Assembly (NCBI RefSeq): GCF_028743495.1
Contig: NZ_CP117968.1
DNA from: Allobacillus halotolerans
GTDB lineage: Bacteria > Bacillota > Bacilli > Bacillales > Alkalibacillaceae
Reading direction: 5' to 3' (one strand)
Length of the DNA: 64,000 bases
Under the pieces are notes generated by a model. That model made no database searches, was not told the DNA's origin, and worked only from the letters and a program-made list of their open reading frames with translations. Every line of letters starts with the position of its first letter. Position 1 is the first letter of the stretch. A program made the position numbers and the translations under genes. Shown here piece after piece: positions 1 through 8,512 of this stretch.

Positions 1-689
1 ATAGCACTATCATGCGATTTTATAAGATCAAAGTTATAATAGTCTTTATTTCTACATGCATATAAAGCTCCATTTCCAGCTGTAATGCTTTGTATATTCC
101 CTTCTATTTCTCGGATTGCTAGATCACTGTTCCAGTAACTTGACTCTGAGCTACTTATATCACTTACCTCTGTATTTATTATAGAAAGCTTTCCTGTAAC
201 ATATGCAATATCAGGTGATGAAAAAGCGGCCATTAATTCTGAAATAGAATTTTTATCAAGGAGGGAATTTGCATCAGTCATAACTAAATACTCGGTTTCC
301 ACTAATTTTTGGGCTTCATTTTGTGCATTAGTTTTTCCCTTTCGCTCCCTAACTTCATACAATCTGATATTTATATCTTTATTTTCTTCTATAAATTCAT
401 TAACAATTTTGTTAGTACTATCTGAACTATTATCAGAAGTTATTAAAAACTCGATTTTTTCTTTAGGATAATTTAATTCAGTTAAGTTTTTAAGTTTATG
501 TAAAATCACTTTCTCTTCGTTATGAGCAACAACCATAACAGTAACTGTCGGTTGATGATTATAATCTTTAACTAATTTTCTGTTTTTATATATATGGGAA
601 ATTACTTTTAGTGAGAAAGGATAACCGACCATCCCCCAAAAAATTATAAATCCAAACATAAAAAAAATGATTTTGTGTACTAATTCCAT
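1..689 (-). CDS. Family 2 glycosyltransferase, membrane-anchored, C-terminus cut by window edge
   Basis: Reading leftward from the ATG at 687-689 gives an open frame that runs off the window at base 1 (about 229 codons seen). It starts with one hydrophobic helix (residues about 5-25), followed by a GT-A fold beginning PTVTVMVVAHNEE, then LITSDNSSDST and a VMTDANS segment where the DxD-type metal motif normally sits. This is a polymerising or chain-extending family 2 transferase of the membrane-attached kind (EpsG/IcaA neighbourhood style). It uses a nucleotide sugar at the cytoplasmic membrane. It lies 45 bp downstream of the acetyltransferase gene on the same strand, so it is probably the next gene of the bacillosamine-type exopolysaccharide operon, which continues beyond the window. 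Acceptor and donor cannot be told. The start is supported by a GGGGATTGGT stretch just upstream. Confidence 0.85.
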   Translation of the reverse strand, partial: MELVHKIIFFMFGFIIFWGMVGYPFSLKVISHIYKNRKLVKDYNHQPTVTVMVVAHNEEKVILHKLKNLTELNYPKEKIEFLITSDNSSDSTNKIVNEFIEENKDINIRLYEVRERKGKTNAQNEAQKLVETEYLVMTDANSLLDKNSISELMAAFSSPDIAYVTGKLSIINTEVSDISSSESSYWNSDLAIREIEGNIQSITAGNGALYACRNKDYYNFDLIKSHDSA

Positions 690-734
690 ACCAATCCCCC
701 TCATTAAACAAAAAATCAAAGACTAATTAGCTTT

Positions 735-1382
735 TTAAAATTCTTCTTTTGACCTAATTTTTTTTGCAGGGACGCCTGCATATACAGCATTGCTATCAAC
801 ATCTTTTAAAACAAGAGCTCCTGCACCTATTGTGGATTTTTGACCAATCTTATAAATTCCTGTTACAGTGGTACTTCCCATGCCAATAAAAACTTCTTTT
901 TCAATCGTTATCGAAGCACCCACAGTTGCTTGGGAAGAGATTAAACACGCATCTCCTATAGAAGAATGATGCGCAATTACTGCTCCTGGACTAATAATGC
1001 AAAAGTCATTAATTCTTACTTTTGTCCAGATATAGGCATTAGCTTGAATATAAACTCCCTTACCAATTGTTGCACTTGGACTAATAACCGCCGTAGGATG
1101 AATAAGTGTTGGAGTACTTCCGCCCAGCTTATTAATTCTTGTCATAATTTCATTTCTAACTTTATTGTTTCCTATTGCAACTATAAATTGCTTATTCTTA
1201 ATTGATTCAACACTAATCCTCGAGAATTTATTAATTACTTTTTTTTTCATAACTTTAGTATTGATTATTTTTTTATCTTCATCATAGAATCCTTTAACGT
1301 CATATCCCAGAATTTCTGCTAACTCACACATTGCTTCTCCGTATGTTCCAGCGCCAATTATATAAACCTCTTTGTGCGACAT
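735..1382 (-). CDS. epsM: PglD/EpsM-type sugar O/N-acetyltransferase
   Basis: A 215-residue protein with an N-terminal Rossmann-like nucleotide-sugar domain (YIIGAGTYGEAM) and a C-terminal left-handed beta-helix of hexapeptide repeats from about residue 90. The motif IAHHSSIGD carries the catalytic His expected in the PglD/NeuD family. The family transfers acetyl from acetyl-CoA to the 4-amino group of UDP-4-amino-4,6-dideoxy-GlcNAc to give UDP-diNAc-bacillosamine. An upstream in-frame ATG at 1406 would add eight residues, but a strong AGAAGGAGAA ribosome binding site (1391-1400) lies between the two and fits the ATG at 1380-1382, so I chose the shorter form. The gene sits immediately behind the phosphotransferase and aminotransferase genes, the order seen in B. 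subtilis epsL-M-N. The symbol is by family and synteny. Confidence 0.85.
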   Translation of the reverse strand: MSHKEVYIIGAGTYGEAMCELAEILGYDVKGFYDEDKKIINTKVMKKKVINKFSRISVESIKNKQFIVAIGNNKVRNEIMTRINKLGGSTPTLIHPTAVISPSATIGKGVYIQANAYIWTKVRINDFCIISPGAVIAHHSSIGDACLISSQATVGASITIEKEVFIGMGSTTVTGIYKIGQKSTIGAGALVLKDVDSNAVYAGVPAKKIRSKEEF

Positions 1383-1408
1383 ACTTTCAATTCTCCTTCT
1401 TGACATTA

Positions 1409-2023
1409 CTATTCAGATGTCCCTCTAAATTTTTCGGGTTGAGCTGTATCAGTATTAATACCTTCTCTTTTGAACACCTTTATAATTGTTTTTAAAAATA
1501 TTTTTAAATCCATAATAAATGAAATATTATCAACATAATAAACATCAAAATTAAATTTCTCTTCCCATCTTAAATCATTTCTTCCATTAGTTTGAGCTAG
1601 TCCGGATAGGCCTGGTCGCACATTATGTCTGCGTTTTTGTTTTTTATTATAGTAACGTAAATATTCTACCCTTAATGGTCTTGGGCCGATAAAACTCATA
1701 TCTCCTTTTATTATATTTATTAGTTCTGGGAGTTCATCAAGCGAAGTGGAGCGTAAAAAAGCACCGAACTTAGTTAATCTATAGTTATCAGGAAGTAAAT
1801 TTCCTTCATGATCTCTTTCATTCGTCATGGTTCTAAATTTATATAGAATGAAGATTCTTTCATTAAGTCCAGGTCTACTCTGTTTATAGATAACAGGGCT
1901 ACCTAACTTGAATCGCACAAGCAAAGCAATTAATCCTAACAGAGGACTAAGAACAATTACTGCAATTAATGAGAGCAGAATATCTAATACTCTTTTTAAA
2001 ATAAACCTATAAAAATAGTTCAT
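1409..2023 (-). CDS. epsL: PglC/EpsL-type undecaprenyl-phosphate sugar phosphotransferase
   Basis: A 204-residue monotopic phosphoglycosyl transferase. It opens with the re-entrant membrane helix (KRVLDILLSLIAVIVLSPLL), then YKFRTM, the acidic pair in the DELPELINIIKGDMSFIGPRPL region, and RPGLSGLAQ, all hallmarks of the bacterial sugar transferase family (PF02397). It transfers phospho-sugar from a UDP-sugar to undecaprenyl phosphate and so starts a lipid-linked repeat unit on the cytoplasmic face. The length equals that of PglC, meaning it is the short form without the four extra N-terminal membrane helices. A TTG at 2032 is also in frame. I prefer the ATG at 2021-2023 because AAAGGGG lies about 11 bases ahead of it. 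It overlaps the stop of the aminotransferase gene by a few bases if TTG is used, so translation is likely coupled. Confidence 0.88.
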   Translation of the reverse strand: MNYFYRFILKRVLDILLSLIAVIVLSPLLGLIALLVRFKLGSPVIYKQSRPGLNERIFILYKFRTMTNERDHEGNLLPDNYRLTKFGAFLRSTSLDELPELINIIKGDMSFIGPRPLRVEYLRYYNKKQKRRHNVRPGLSGLAQTNGRNDLRWEEKFNFDVYYVDNISFIMDLKIFLKTIIKVFKREGINTDTAQPEKFRGTSE

Positions 2024-2025
2024 TC

Positions 2026-3135
2026 TTACCAAAACCCCTTTAAAACTTCACATACCCTTTGTAAGCTATAGTCAGACATTTTTGTGTCAGAAGGTAAACA
2101 AATACCTCTCTTAAATAAATCTTCAGACACTTTTGTTCCTAAATAATTATATTCTTTAAAGAATGGCTGCATATGCATTGGTTTCCACAAGGGTCTAGAC
2201 TCAATATTCTCTTTTTGAAGTGCTTCGATTACCTCCAATGGCTTAATATTTTCAGGTAATAAAACTGAACTTAGCCAGTAATTTGGTTCATCCCAATCAT
2301 TATTAGGCATAAACTCGATTCTTTTCAATTCTCCTAATTCTCGCTTATAAAATTCATATATGTATCTTTTCTTTTTAATTCTATCTTTTAAAACTTTAAG
2401 TTGACCTCTACCTATACCAGCAACCACATTACTCATACGATAATTAAAGCCTAATTCACTATGTTCATAATGTATTGCCTCATCTTTAGATTGTGTAGCC
2501 CAAAACCTTGCCTTTTCTATTCTGTTGACGTCATCGGAAATAAGCATTCCGCCACCAGATGTAGTTATAATTTTATTCCCATTAAAAGAGAAGACACCAA
2601 AATCACCGATAGTTCCTGTTGGTCTACCTTTATAAAATGTACCTAGCGATTCGGCTGCATCTTCTATGACAGTTACATCATACTTTCTGCAGATATTCAA
2701 AATACGATCCATATCCGCAGATAAACCATATAAATGCACTACTATTACAGCTTTAACACTAGGATACTTTATAAATGCTTCTTCCAATACTACGGGATCC
2801 ATATTCCAAGTTTTGTAATCACTGTCAATGAAAACTGGCGTGGCATTTTGATATATTATTGGATTAGCCGACGCAGAGAAAGTAAGTGTAGGACAGAAAA
2901 CAATGTCACCCTCACCGACTCCAGCGGCTTTTAAGGCTAGGTGAATTGCTGCTGTTCCTGAGGAAAGAGCAACAGCAGCATTCGAACCAACTTTATCCGC
3001 TAGTTCATTTTCAAACTTAACTATATTTTCACCAACAGGTGCAATAAAATTTGAATCAAAAGCTTTATTTATGTAATGCATTTCATATCCTTCATCACTC
3101 ATATGAGGTGATGATAAAAAAATTCGTTCTTTCAT
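2026..3135 (-). CDS. epsN: PglE/EpsN-type sugar 4-aminotransferase (DegT/DnrJ/EryC1)
   Basis: A 369-residue PLP enzyme of the sugar aminotransferase family. The Schiff-base lysine is K188 in FSFNGNKIITTSGGGM; the upstream SSGTAAIHLAL and VIEDAAESLG segments form the cofactor pocket. The family aminates the 4-keto group of UDP-2-acetamido-2,6-dideoxy-hexos-4-ulose using glutamate. The partner making the keto sugar is the dehydratase at 4073-5890, and the product would feed the acetyltransferase at 735-1382. Full length with no gaps. The ATG at 3135 has GGAG eight bases upstream. The symbol follows the B. subtilis eps order; exact sugar stereochemistry is inferred. Confidence 0.88.
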   Translation of the reverse strand: MKERIFLSSPHMSDEGYEMHYINKAFDSNFIAPVGENIVKFENELADKVGSNAAVALSSGTAAIHLALKAAGVGEGDIVFCPTLTFSASANPIIYQNATPVFIDSDYKTWNMDPVVLEEAFIKYPSVKAVIVVHLYGLSADMDRILNICRKYDVTVIEDAAESLGTFYKGRPTGTIGDFGVFSFNGNKIITTSGGGMLISDDVNRIEKARFWATQSKDEAIHYEHSELGFNYRMSNVVAGIGRGQLKVLKDRIKKKRYIYEFYKRELGELKRIEFMPNNDWDEPNYWLSSVLLPENIKPLEVIEALQKENIESRPLWKPMHMQPFFKEYNYLGTKVSEDLFKRGICLPSDTKMSDYSLQRVCEVLKGFW

Positions 3136-3172
3136 CTTTAGGGCTCCAATCTAACAATGTTATTATAATATG

Positions 3173-4054
3173 CTATTTAAGACTTTCTTTTTCCAGTAAA
3201 TCTTTCATAAAATCAACTAAATCCTCTCGAATATCGTTGCGCTCCAATGAGATTTCAATCATTGTTTTCAAAAAACCCTTAATTTCACCTACATCATAAC
3301 GGCGTCCTTCAAAGTCATAAGCATAAACACCTTGTTCTTCGTTCAATCGCTGTATTGCGTCTGTCAATTGAATTTCATTACCTGCACCTATCTCTTGTGT
3401 ACTTAAAAGCTCCATAATTTCAGGTGTTAAGATATATCGACCCATTATTGCTAGATTAGAAGGTTCTTCACCTAAGGCTGGTTTTTCAACAAATTGATTT
3501 ACTTCATATAACCGACCATCATTACTTCTTGGATCTATAATTCCATAACGGTCTGTTTCACCTTTCCGAACGCTTTGAACACCGATGATGGAATGTCCAC
3601 CTGTATAATTATATTGGTCAATTAATTGCTTTAATCCTGGTTTTTCTGCTCGAACAATGTCATCACCTAACAAGACAGCGAATGGCTCATCTCCAATAAA
3701 TTTTCGAGCTGTCCAAACAGCATGACCGAGTCCTTTTGGTTCTTTTTGTCGTATGTAATGCAAGTCAACATTGGAAGATTGGTTGACCTTTTCCAGCATC
3801 TCTAATTTGTTTTTTTTGAGTAAAGTTTCTTCCAATTCAAAAGAGTGATCAAAATGATCTTCAATAGCTCGTTTACCCTTACCAGTAACGATAATAATAT
3901 CTTCAATTCCTGATTCGATGGCTTCTTCAACGATATATTGTATGGTTGGTTTATCTATAATAGGTAGCATCTCTTTAGGCAATGCTTTTGTTACTGGCAG
4001 AAATCTAGTCCCTAGTCCTGCTGCAGGGATAATCGCTTTTTTCACAGGTTTCAT
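3173..4054 (-). CDS. galU: UTP-glucose-1-phosphate uridylyltransferase, copy 1
   Basis: A 293-residue GalU/GtaB enzyme: the N-terminal nucleotide-binding loop [23 protein letters not shown], then [19 protein letters not shown] and [15 protein letters not shown] are all family signatures. It makes UDP-glucose from glucose-1-phosphate and UTP in the cytosol. A second complete copy lies at 45233-46102, differing mainly in the C-terminal third and in the stretch after residue 75, so these are paralogues and not a recent duplication. This copy sits between the dehydratase and aminotransferase genes of the exopolysaccharide set and probably supplies that pathway and the UDP-glucose dehydrogenase at 8513-9685. 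Confidence 0.93.
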   Translation of the reverse strand: MKPVKKAIIPAAGLGTRFLPVTKALPKEMLPIIDKPTIQYIVEEAIESGIEDIIIVTGKGKRAIEDHFDHSFELEETLLKKNKLEMLEKVNQSSNVDLHYIRQKEPKGLGHAVWTARKFIGDEPFAVLLGDDIVRAEKPGLKQLIDQYNYTGGHSIIGVQSVRKGETDRYGIIDPRSNDGRLYEVNQFVEKPALGEEPSNLAIMGRYILTPEIMELLSTQEIGAGNEIQLTDAIQRLNEEQGVYAYDFEGRRYDVGEIKGFLKTMIEISLERNDIREDLVDFMKDLLEKESLK

Positions 4055-4072
4055 TTTGTAACCCCCAATAAT

Positions 4073-5890
4073 TTAAGCAAATTCTTTCATTCGTTTTCTT
4101 TCTGGTTCAATCGTTTGCATCAATTTATCTTTAATTTGTGCATTAGGCAGCTCTAGGAATTCAGATACTTGGTCGCGGATTCCTTCCACTTCGTCAAATG
4201 TGCACTTTCCAATATAGATTTTCGGAAATACTTGCTCGTCCGACACTTCATTTTCACCAAGTAGTTCCTCGTACATTTTTTCACCGGGACGGATGCCGCT
4301 AAATTCAATTTTCACTTCTTCTTCGTTCGCCCCAGTTAGGCGAATTAAGTTAGTCGCCAAGTCAACAATTTTCACTGGTTCACCCATATCGAGAACGAAA
4401 ATTTCTCCTCCACGCGCAAGTGCTCCGGCTTGAATGACCAAACGACTCGCCTCTGGTATCGTCATGAAATAGCGCGTCATATCGGGATGGGTGACCGTCA
4501 CTGGACCACCATTGGCGATTTGTTCTTTAAATAAAGGAATGACGGACCCGCGACTGCCTAATACGTTTCCGAATCGAACCGCACAGAATTTGGTATCACT
4601 ATGTTGCGCTAAGTTTTGAATAATCATTTCCGCAACACGCTTCGTTGCACCCATGACGTTTGTCGGGTTTACCGCTTTGTCGGTTGAAACAAGTACAAAG
4701 GTATCAACATTAAACTGATCAGCCGCTTCAGCAACATTCTTTGTTCCCATTATATTGTTTTTCACCGCTTCAATTGGGTTGAATTCCATCAACGGAACAT
4801 GTTTATGCGCGGCAGCATGATAGACAACATCCGGTTGATAAGATGAGATCACTTCACCGATACGCTTTCGGTCTTGTACGTCAGCAATAATCGGTATGAT
4901 TTCGAACTTCTCTTTACACTTCCCACGTAATTCGCGTTCAATCTGATAAATACTATTTTCACCGTGTCCGAGTAACAATAATTGGTTTGGTTCAAATCTA
5001 GCAATCTGGCGACAAATCTCTGAACCGATTGATCCACCAGCCCCTGTTATGAGGACAGTTTTGTTTCGGATATTCACTCCGATTTTCTGCATGTCCAACT
5101 TTACAGGCTCACGTCCTAATAAATCTTCAATATCAACATCACGAAGCTCAGTTACGCTCACCTTGCCAGTTACTAAGTCTTCAAACTTAGGAATGGTTTG
5201 TGTTTTTACACCGGTCTTTGAGCAAAGTTGATAGATTTCATTGGCACGAGCTTTTGGAATGGATGGAATGGCAAATATAATATGTTCGATTCGGTATTGT
5301 TCAACAATTCTTTCAATATCATCTAATTTTCCAGCTACGGGAACGTTTAAAATTTGTACACGACTCTTTTTCGGATCATCATCAACAAACGCTACTGGTC
5401 TTAATTCCGATTCTTGGCTACTCGCAAGTTGGCGAGCGACCATGACACCACCAGCGCCGGCTCCGATAATAAGCGTCCGCTTTTTACCCGTCATACGTGA
5501 TAAAACGCGATCCCGAAAGACCCGCCATGCAAAACGGCTTCCACCGATGAATAAAATATGTAACATGAATGTAGCTAATAATGCGCGAACCATAATTTGA
5601 TCTAAGACGACTAATTGACCGATTGCTGCGACACCAATCGACAAGCCGACGACATTAAAAATCGTTACTAATTCACCTATGCTCGCATATTCCCAGGCTT
5701 TACGGTACAAGCCAAAGTAAAGTGCAAGGATATGATGAGATAGTAGTAAGATTATTGACGTGGCAACAATTGATTTCCAGTCAACCAGCTGGTTATAAGT
5801 TAAGTAGGCACTCGCAAATATAGAGAAAGCGACAATCAATGTATCAACGACAACAAGCAATGCTAGTCTTTTAGGATAAGTCAAATACAA
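4073..5890 (-). CDS. epsC: PglF/EpsC-type UDP-GlcNAc 4,6-dehydratase, membrane-bound
   Basis: A 605-residue protein with four N-terminal membrane helices (about residues 8-115), a first Rossmann domain (GAGAGGVMVARQL, about 143) and a second, catalytic SDR domain (VLITGAGGSIGSEICRQI, about 283). The usual YxxxK is replaced by MxxxK in NPTNVMGATKR, which is the diagnostic change in the PglF/WbpM/CapD group of UDP-GlcNAc 4,6-dehydratases. It makes the 4-keto-6-deoxy intermediate of the bacillosamine route, the first committed step. There are two in-frame TTG starts (5888-5890 and 5882-5884). GGAG and AAAGGTGG precede them, so the exact start is uncertain by two codons. No ATG fits. It is the first gene of the leftward set and divergent from the chain-length modulator at 6213. 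Confidence 0.9.
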   Translation of the reverse strand: MYLTYPKRLALLVVVDTLIVAFSIFASAYLTYNQLVDWKSIVATSIILLLSHHILALYFGLYRKAWEYASIGELVTIFNVVGLSIGVAAIGQLVVLDQIMVRALLATFMLHILFIGGSRFAWRVFRDRVLSRMTGKKRTLIIGAGAGGVMVARQLASSQESELRPVAFVDDDPKKSRVQILNVPVAGKLDDIERIVEQYRIEHIIFAIPSIPKARANEIYQLCSKTGVKTQTIPKFEDLVTGKVSVTELRDVDIEDLLGREPVKLDMQKIGVNIRNKTVLITGAGGSIGSEICRQIARFEPNQLLLLGHGENSIYQIERELRGKCKEKFEIIPIIADVQDRKRIGEVISSYQPDVVYHAAAHKHVPLMEFNPIEAVKNNIMGTKNVAEAADQFNVDTFVLVSTDKAVNPTNVMGATKRVAEMIIQNLAQHSDTKFCAVRFGNVLGSRGSVIPLFKEQIANGGPVTVTHPDMTRYFMTIPEASRLVIQAGALARGGEIFVLDMGEPVKIVDLATNLIRLTGANEEEVKIEFSGIRPGEKMYEELLGENEVSDEQVFPKIYIGKCTFDEVEGIRDQVSEFLELPNAQIKDKLMQTIEPERKRMKEFA

Positions 5891-6212
5891 CCACCTTTTC
5901 TCCTCGTTCGTTCTATTAAGGTTATCTCTCTAATCTATTCTTTATATTATGTATCTAGTACTTTAGACGCTCGATTAGGAATTTTTATGTATGTTTTCCT
6001 GTTTATCTGGTACTATAGTACAAATTATTTACTGAAATTACAAGGGTATTTGGTATTATTATATAAAAAAGTGTCTTTTATTGGATGCAAACGCACTCAC
6101 CCAGTTACACATTTGATTCGACAAAATTTGTTAAATTACCTTTGAATTGTTTAGAAATGTGATATAATTTTCACATATATACAATTTTTATTAACTGAAC
6201 CTGGAGGTCATC
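5891..6212. promoter_or_regulatory. Divergent intergenic region of the exopolysaccharide locus
   Basis: This 322-bp AT-rich spacer separates two divergent gene sets. On the right side I see a promoter with an extended -10, TGATATAAT at 6160-6168, and a weak -35 TTGAAT at 6142-6147 (spacing 15). The inverted repeat ATGTGA-N8-TCACAT (6157-6176) covers the -10 box. For the leftward set only weak -10-like sequences (CATAAT, TAATAT on the minus strand near 5945-5955) are visible. Confidence 0.55.
6142..6176 (+). promoter_or_regulatory. Extended -10 promoter with overlapping operator-like palindrome
   Basis: TGATATAAT (6160-6168) is a TGn extended -10 box. The perfect inverted repeat ATGTGA (6157-6162) and TCACAT (6171-6176) flanks it with an 8-bp centre. 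A protein bound there would block RNA polymerase, so it reads as a repressor site for the modulator-kinase-phosphatase genes. The regulator is unknown. Confidence 0.55.
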
Positions 6213-6944
6213 ATGGAAGAAACGATATCTTTACAAGAGATTTTTCAAGTCATTAAAAAGCGTATGAAGTTAATTATCGCAATTACAGTTGCCGCTGTCT
6301 TAGTTAGTGCCCTAATCACCTTATTCATTTTAACGCCAAAATATGAAGCTTCATCTCAATTTATCGTCAGTCAATCGGAACCAGCTCAAGAATTGAATAT
6401 TAACGACATTCGTACAAATGTGGAAATGATTAATACATACAATGTCATCATTACGAGTCCAGCAATTATGGATCAAGTTATTGAAGAACTGGATTTGAAT
6501 CTATCCAACGGTGCGTTAGCTTCAAAGATTAGTGTCGCAAATGCTCAAGATTCCCAGGTTGTTAACGTAACAGTTACGGACACAGACCCTGCCGTTGCTG
6601 CCAATATTGCGAATACAACCGTTGAAGTTTTTAAAGAATCCGTTCCTACATATATGAATGTCGATAACGTGAGTATTTTATCTGCTGCGGTCGTTGGTGA
6701 TAACCCCGCTCCAGTCAGTCCAAATGTCACGTTGAATATTGCAATTGCCTTTGTACTCGGTGTCATGGTCGGTGTAGGACTTGCTTTCTTGCTTGAATAT
6801 TTAGATACGACGATTAAAACCGAAGAAGATATTGAAAAGTTGCTTGAACTACCAGTGATGGGCGTTGTTCCGACAATGGATGCGAATACAATTACTGACC
6901 CATCTCGAACAGCGAGAGGAAGAGGTGCGAAACATGGCGCGTAG
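6213..6944 (+). CDS. Wzz-like chain-length modulator / BY-kinase transmembrane activator
   Basis: A 243-residue protein of the YveK/CapA/TkmA family. A first membrane helix at about 19-38 and a second at about 173-192 flank an extracellular segment, and the C-terminal tail (TTIKTEEDIEKLLELPVMGVVP) is the region that contacts and activates the cytoplasmic tyrosine kinase. The ATG at 6213 has CTGGAGG six bases upstream. The stop overlaps the kinase start by 11 bases, so the two are translationally coupled, as in other Gram-positive split BY-kinases. Role: polymer length control and kinase activation at the membrane. The final residues (RTARGRGAKHGA) are basic. Confidence 0.88.
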   Translation: MEETISLQEIFQVIKKRMKLIIAITVAAVLVSALITLFILTPKYEASSQFIVSQSEPAQELNINDIRTNVEMINTYNVIITSPAIMDQVIEELDLNLSNGALASKISVANAQDSQVVNVTVTDTDPAVAANIANTTVEVFKESVPTYMNVDNVSILSAAVVGDNPAPVSPNVTLNIAIAFVLGVMVGVGLAFLLEYLDTTIKTEEDIEKLLELPVMGVVPTMDANTITDPSRTARGRGAKHGA

Positions 6945-7629
6945 AAAAACAATAACGAAAACTCAAGTTTCCAGAACGCTGGTTATGCGTGATCAACCAA
7001 AGTCTCCGATTTCAGAGCAATTTCGAACACTGCGTACAAACTTACAATTCTCTGCCATTGACAATGAGCTGAAGTCTTTGCTTGTGACTTCTTCCAGCCC
7101 ATCGGAAGGGAAAAGTACGACCGCTTCGAACTTAGCAATTGCTTTTGCCCAACAAGGGAAGAAAGTTTTGTTGGTTGATGCCGATATGCGGAAGCCGACT
7201 ACTCATTATACATTTCGGGTTGCGAACAACTTCGGATTAAGCAACCTTTTAATTGGCGATAAAGAGTTAGAAGACGCTGCACAGGCGGTCAATATCCCGA
7301 ACCTTAGCGTCCTTCCATGTGGTCCAGTACCACCGAATCCATCTGAATTATTAGGGTCGAAATCCATGAAACGATTTATGGAAAATGCGGAAAGTAGTTA
7401 TGACTTAGTTATTTACGACACACCACCCGTATTAGCTGTAACGGACTCACAAGTTATTGCTAACGCTGTCGATGGTGTATTACTCGTCGTTCGTAGTAAA
7501 CAAACCGAAAAAGACGCAGCCGTCAAAGCGAAAGAGTTGCTTACACAAGCTCAGGCAAATATTCTCGGAGTCGTTTTAAATGACCGAGCGTTTAACGAAA
7601 CGAATTATTACTATTATTATGGAACATAA
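6934..7629 (+). CDS. Bacterial tyrosine kinase (EpsB/CapB/PtkA family)
   Basis: A 231-residue P-loop kinase: Walker A SPSEGKST (about 55-62), Walker A' LLVDADMRKP (about 79-88), Walker B LVIYDTPP and a C-terminal tyrosine cluster of five adjacent Tyr (225-229), which is the autophosphorylation tail. It works with the modulator encoded just upstream. An earlier in-frame ATG (6865) would run through the modulator gene; the ATG at 6934 with AGAGGTG seven bases ahead is the better start and gives the usual family length. The family phosphorylates itself and UDP-sugar dehydrogenases, so the nearby Ugd-type enzymes are reasonable substrates (inference). Confidence 0.92.
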   Translation: MARRKTITKTQVSRTLVMRDQPKSPISEQFRTLRTNLQFSAIDNELKSLLVTSSSPSEGKSTTASNLAIAFAQQGKKVLLVDADMRKPTTHYTFRVANNFGLSNLLIGDKELEDAAQAVNIPNLSVLPCGPVPPNPSELLGSKSMKRFMENAESSYDLVIYDTPPVLAVTDSQVIANAVDGVLLVVRSKQTEKDAAVKAKELLTQAQANILGVVLNDRAFNETNYYYYYGT

Positions 7630-7635
7630 ACGCCT

Positions 7636-7667
7636 GTCTCATAGGAAAGCCTATGAGACTTTGTTTT
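7636..7667 (+). terminator. Hairpin with T-rich tail between kinase and phosphatase genes
   Basis: A perfect 10-bp stem GTCTCATAGG (7636-7645) / CCTATGAGAC (7650-7659) with loop AAAG is followed by TTTGTTTT. It stands inside what should be one operon, so it is likely a partial terminator that lowers phosphatase expression. Confidence 0.75.
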
Positions 7668-7682
7668 AGGAGGTTAAATCAA

Positions 7683-8447
7683 ATGATTGATTTACATAGT
7701 CATATTTTATTCGGTGTGGATGACGGTGCACAAACTATTGAAGATAGTGTGGCGATGGCGCAAGCGGCAGTGGATGAAGGAATCACTGTGATTTACGCAA
7801 CACCACACCACTTGACGACACGATACGAAAACGAACGTGACGTTGTTTTACCGAAAGTGGATGAATTAAATGCTGAGTTTGATCGGTTGGGAATTGACTT
7901 AGTTGTGAAACCTGGACAAGAGTTACGTATTCAAGGTGATTTATTGGAAGGATTGCAAGAAGGAACAAGCATCCCACTTGGCAATACGAACTATATGTTA
8001 GTCGAATTCCCATCAAACCATGTACCTCGCTATACAGAACGTGTACTGTTCGACATTCAATCAGCAGGCTACAAACCAATTATTGTCCATCCGGAACGGA
8101 ATAGTGATCTTATCCAAAATCCTGATAAATTATTGGAACTGGTACAGAATGGTGTATTAACACAAGTGACCGCCGCAAGTGTTGCTGGTCACTTCGGAAA
8201 GAAAATCAAACAGTTCAGCATGCAATTGATTGAATCGAATTTAACACACTTCGTTGCATCCGACGCACATAATACAACGACACGTGGTATTTGTATGCAA
8301 GAGGCATATAAAGAGATTGAGAAGGAATTCGGCTTTGGAGTCAGTGAAATGCTGAAAGAAAACGCCCGCATGGTTGACCGCAATGAATCGGTGATTGGTG
8401 AGCCGCCGTTGGAAGTGAGGAAGAGGAAGAAGTTTTGGGTGTTTTAA
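7683..8447 (+). CDS. PHP-type protein-tyrosine phosphatase (CpsB/YwqE)
   Basis: A 254-residue metal-dependent phosphatase of the PHP superfamily. It opens with MIDLHSHILFGVDDGA, whose two His and Asp residues bind metal, and continues with ATPHH, GQELRI, IVHPERN and FVASDAHN, the remaining metal-ligand motifs of the CpsB/YwqE family. It removes phosphate from the kinase encoded upstream and so resets polymer synthesis. An upstream in-frame ATG at 7653 lies inside the terminator hairpin; the ATG at 7683 has a perfect AGGAGG (7668-7673), so that start was chosen. The lysine/arginine-rich tail (RKRKKFWVF) is unremarkable. Confidence 0.9.
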   Translation: MIDLHSHILFGVDDGAQTIEDSVAMAQAAVDEGITVIYATPHHLTTRYENERDVVLPKVDELNAEFDRLGIDLVVKPGQELRIQGDLLEGLQEGTSIPLGNTNYMLVEFPSNHVPRYTERVLFDIQSAGYKPIIVHPERNSDLIQNPDKLLELVQNGVLTQVTAASVAGHFGKKIKQFSMQLIESNLTHFVASDAHNTTTRGICMQEAYKEIEKEFGFGVSEMLKENARMVDRNESVIGEPPLEVRKRKKFWVF

Positions 8448-8453
8448 TTGAAC

Positions 8454-8488
8454 AGCCCCTCCTTAATTGGTTAGGAAGGGGCTTTTTT
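8454..8488. terminator. Bidirectional terminator between phosphatase and ugd
   Basis: AGCCCCT (8454-8460) pairs with AGGGGCT ahead of a T-run (8483-8488). It separates convergent genes. Confidence 0.8.
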
Positions 8489-8512
8489 CTTGTATATTAA
8501 TTTTCCCAAGAA

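Noticed and set aside
6157..6176. Crp/Fnr site over the exopolysaccharide promoter
   Set aside because: Arms TGTGA/TCACA are separated by 8 bp, not the 6 bp needed by that family; kept as an unknown operator.
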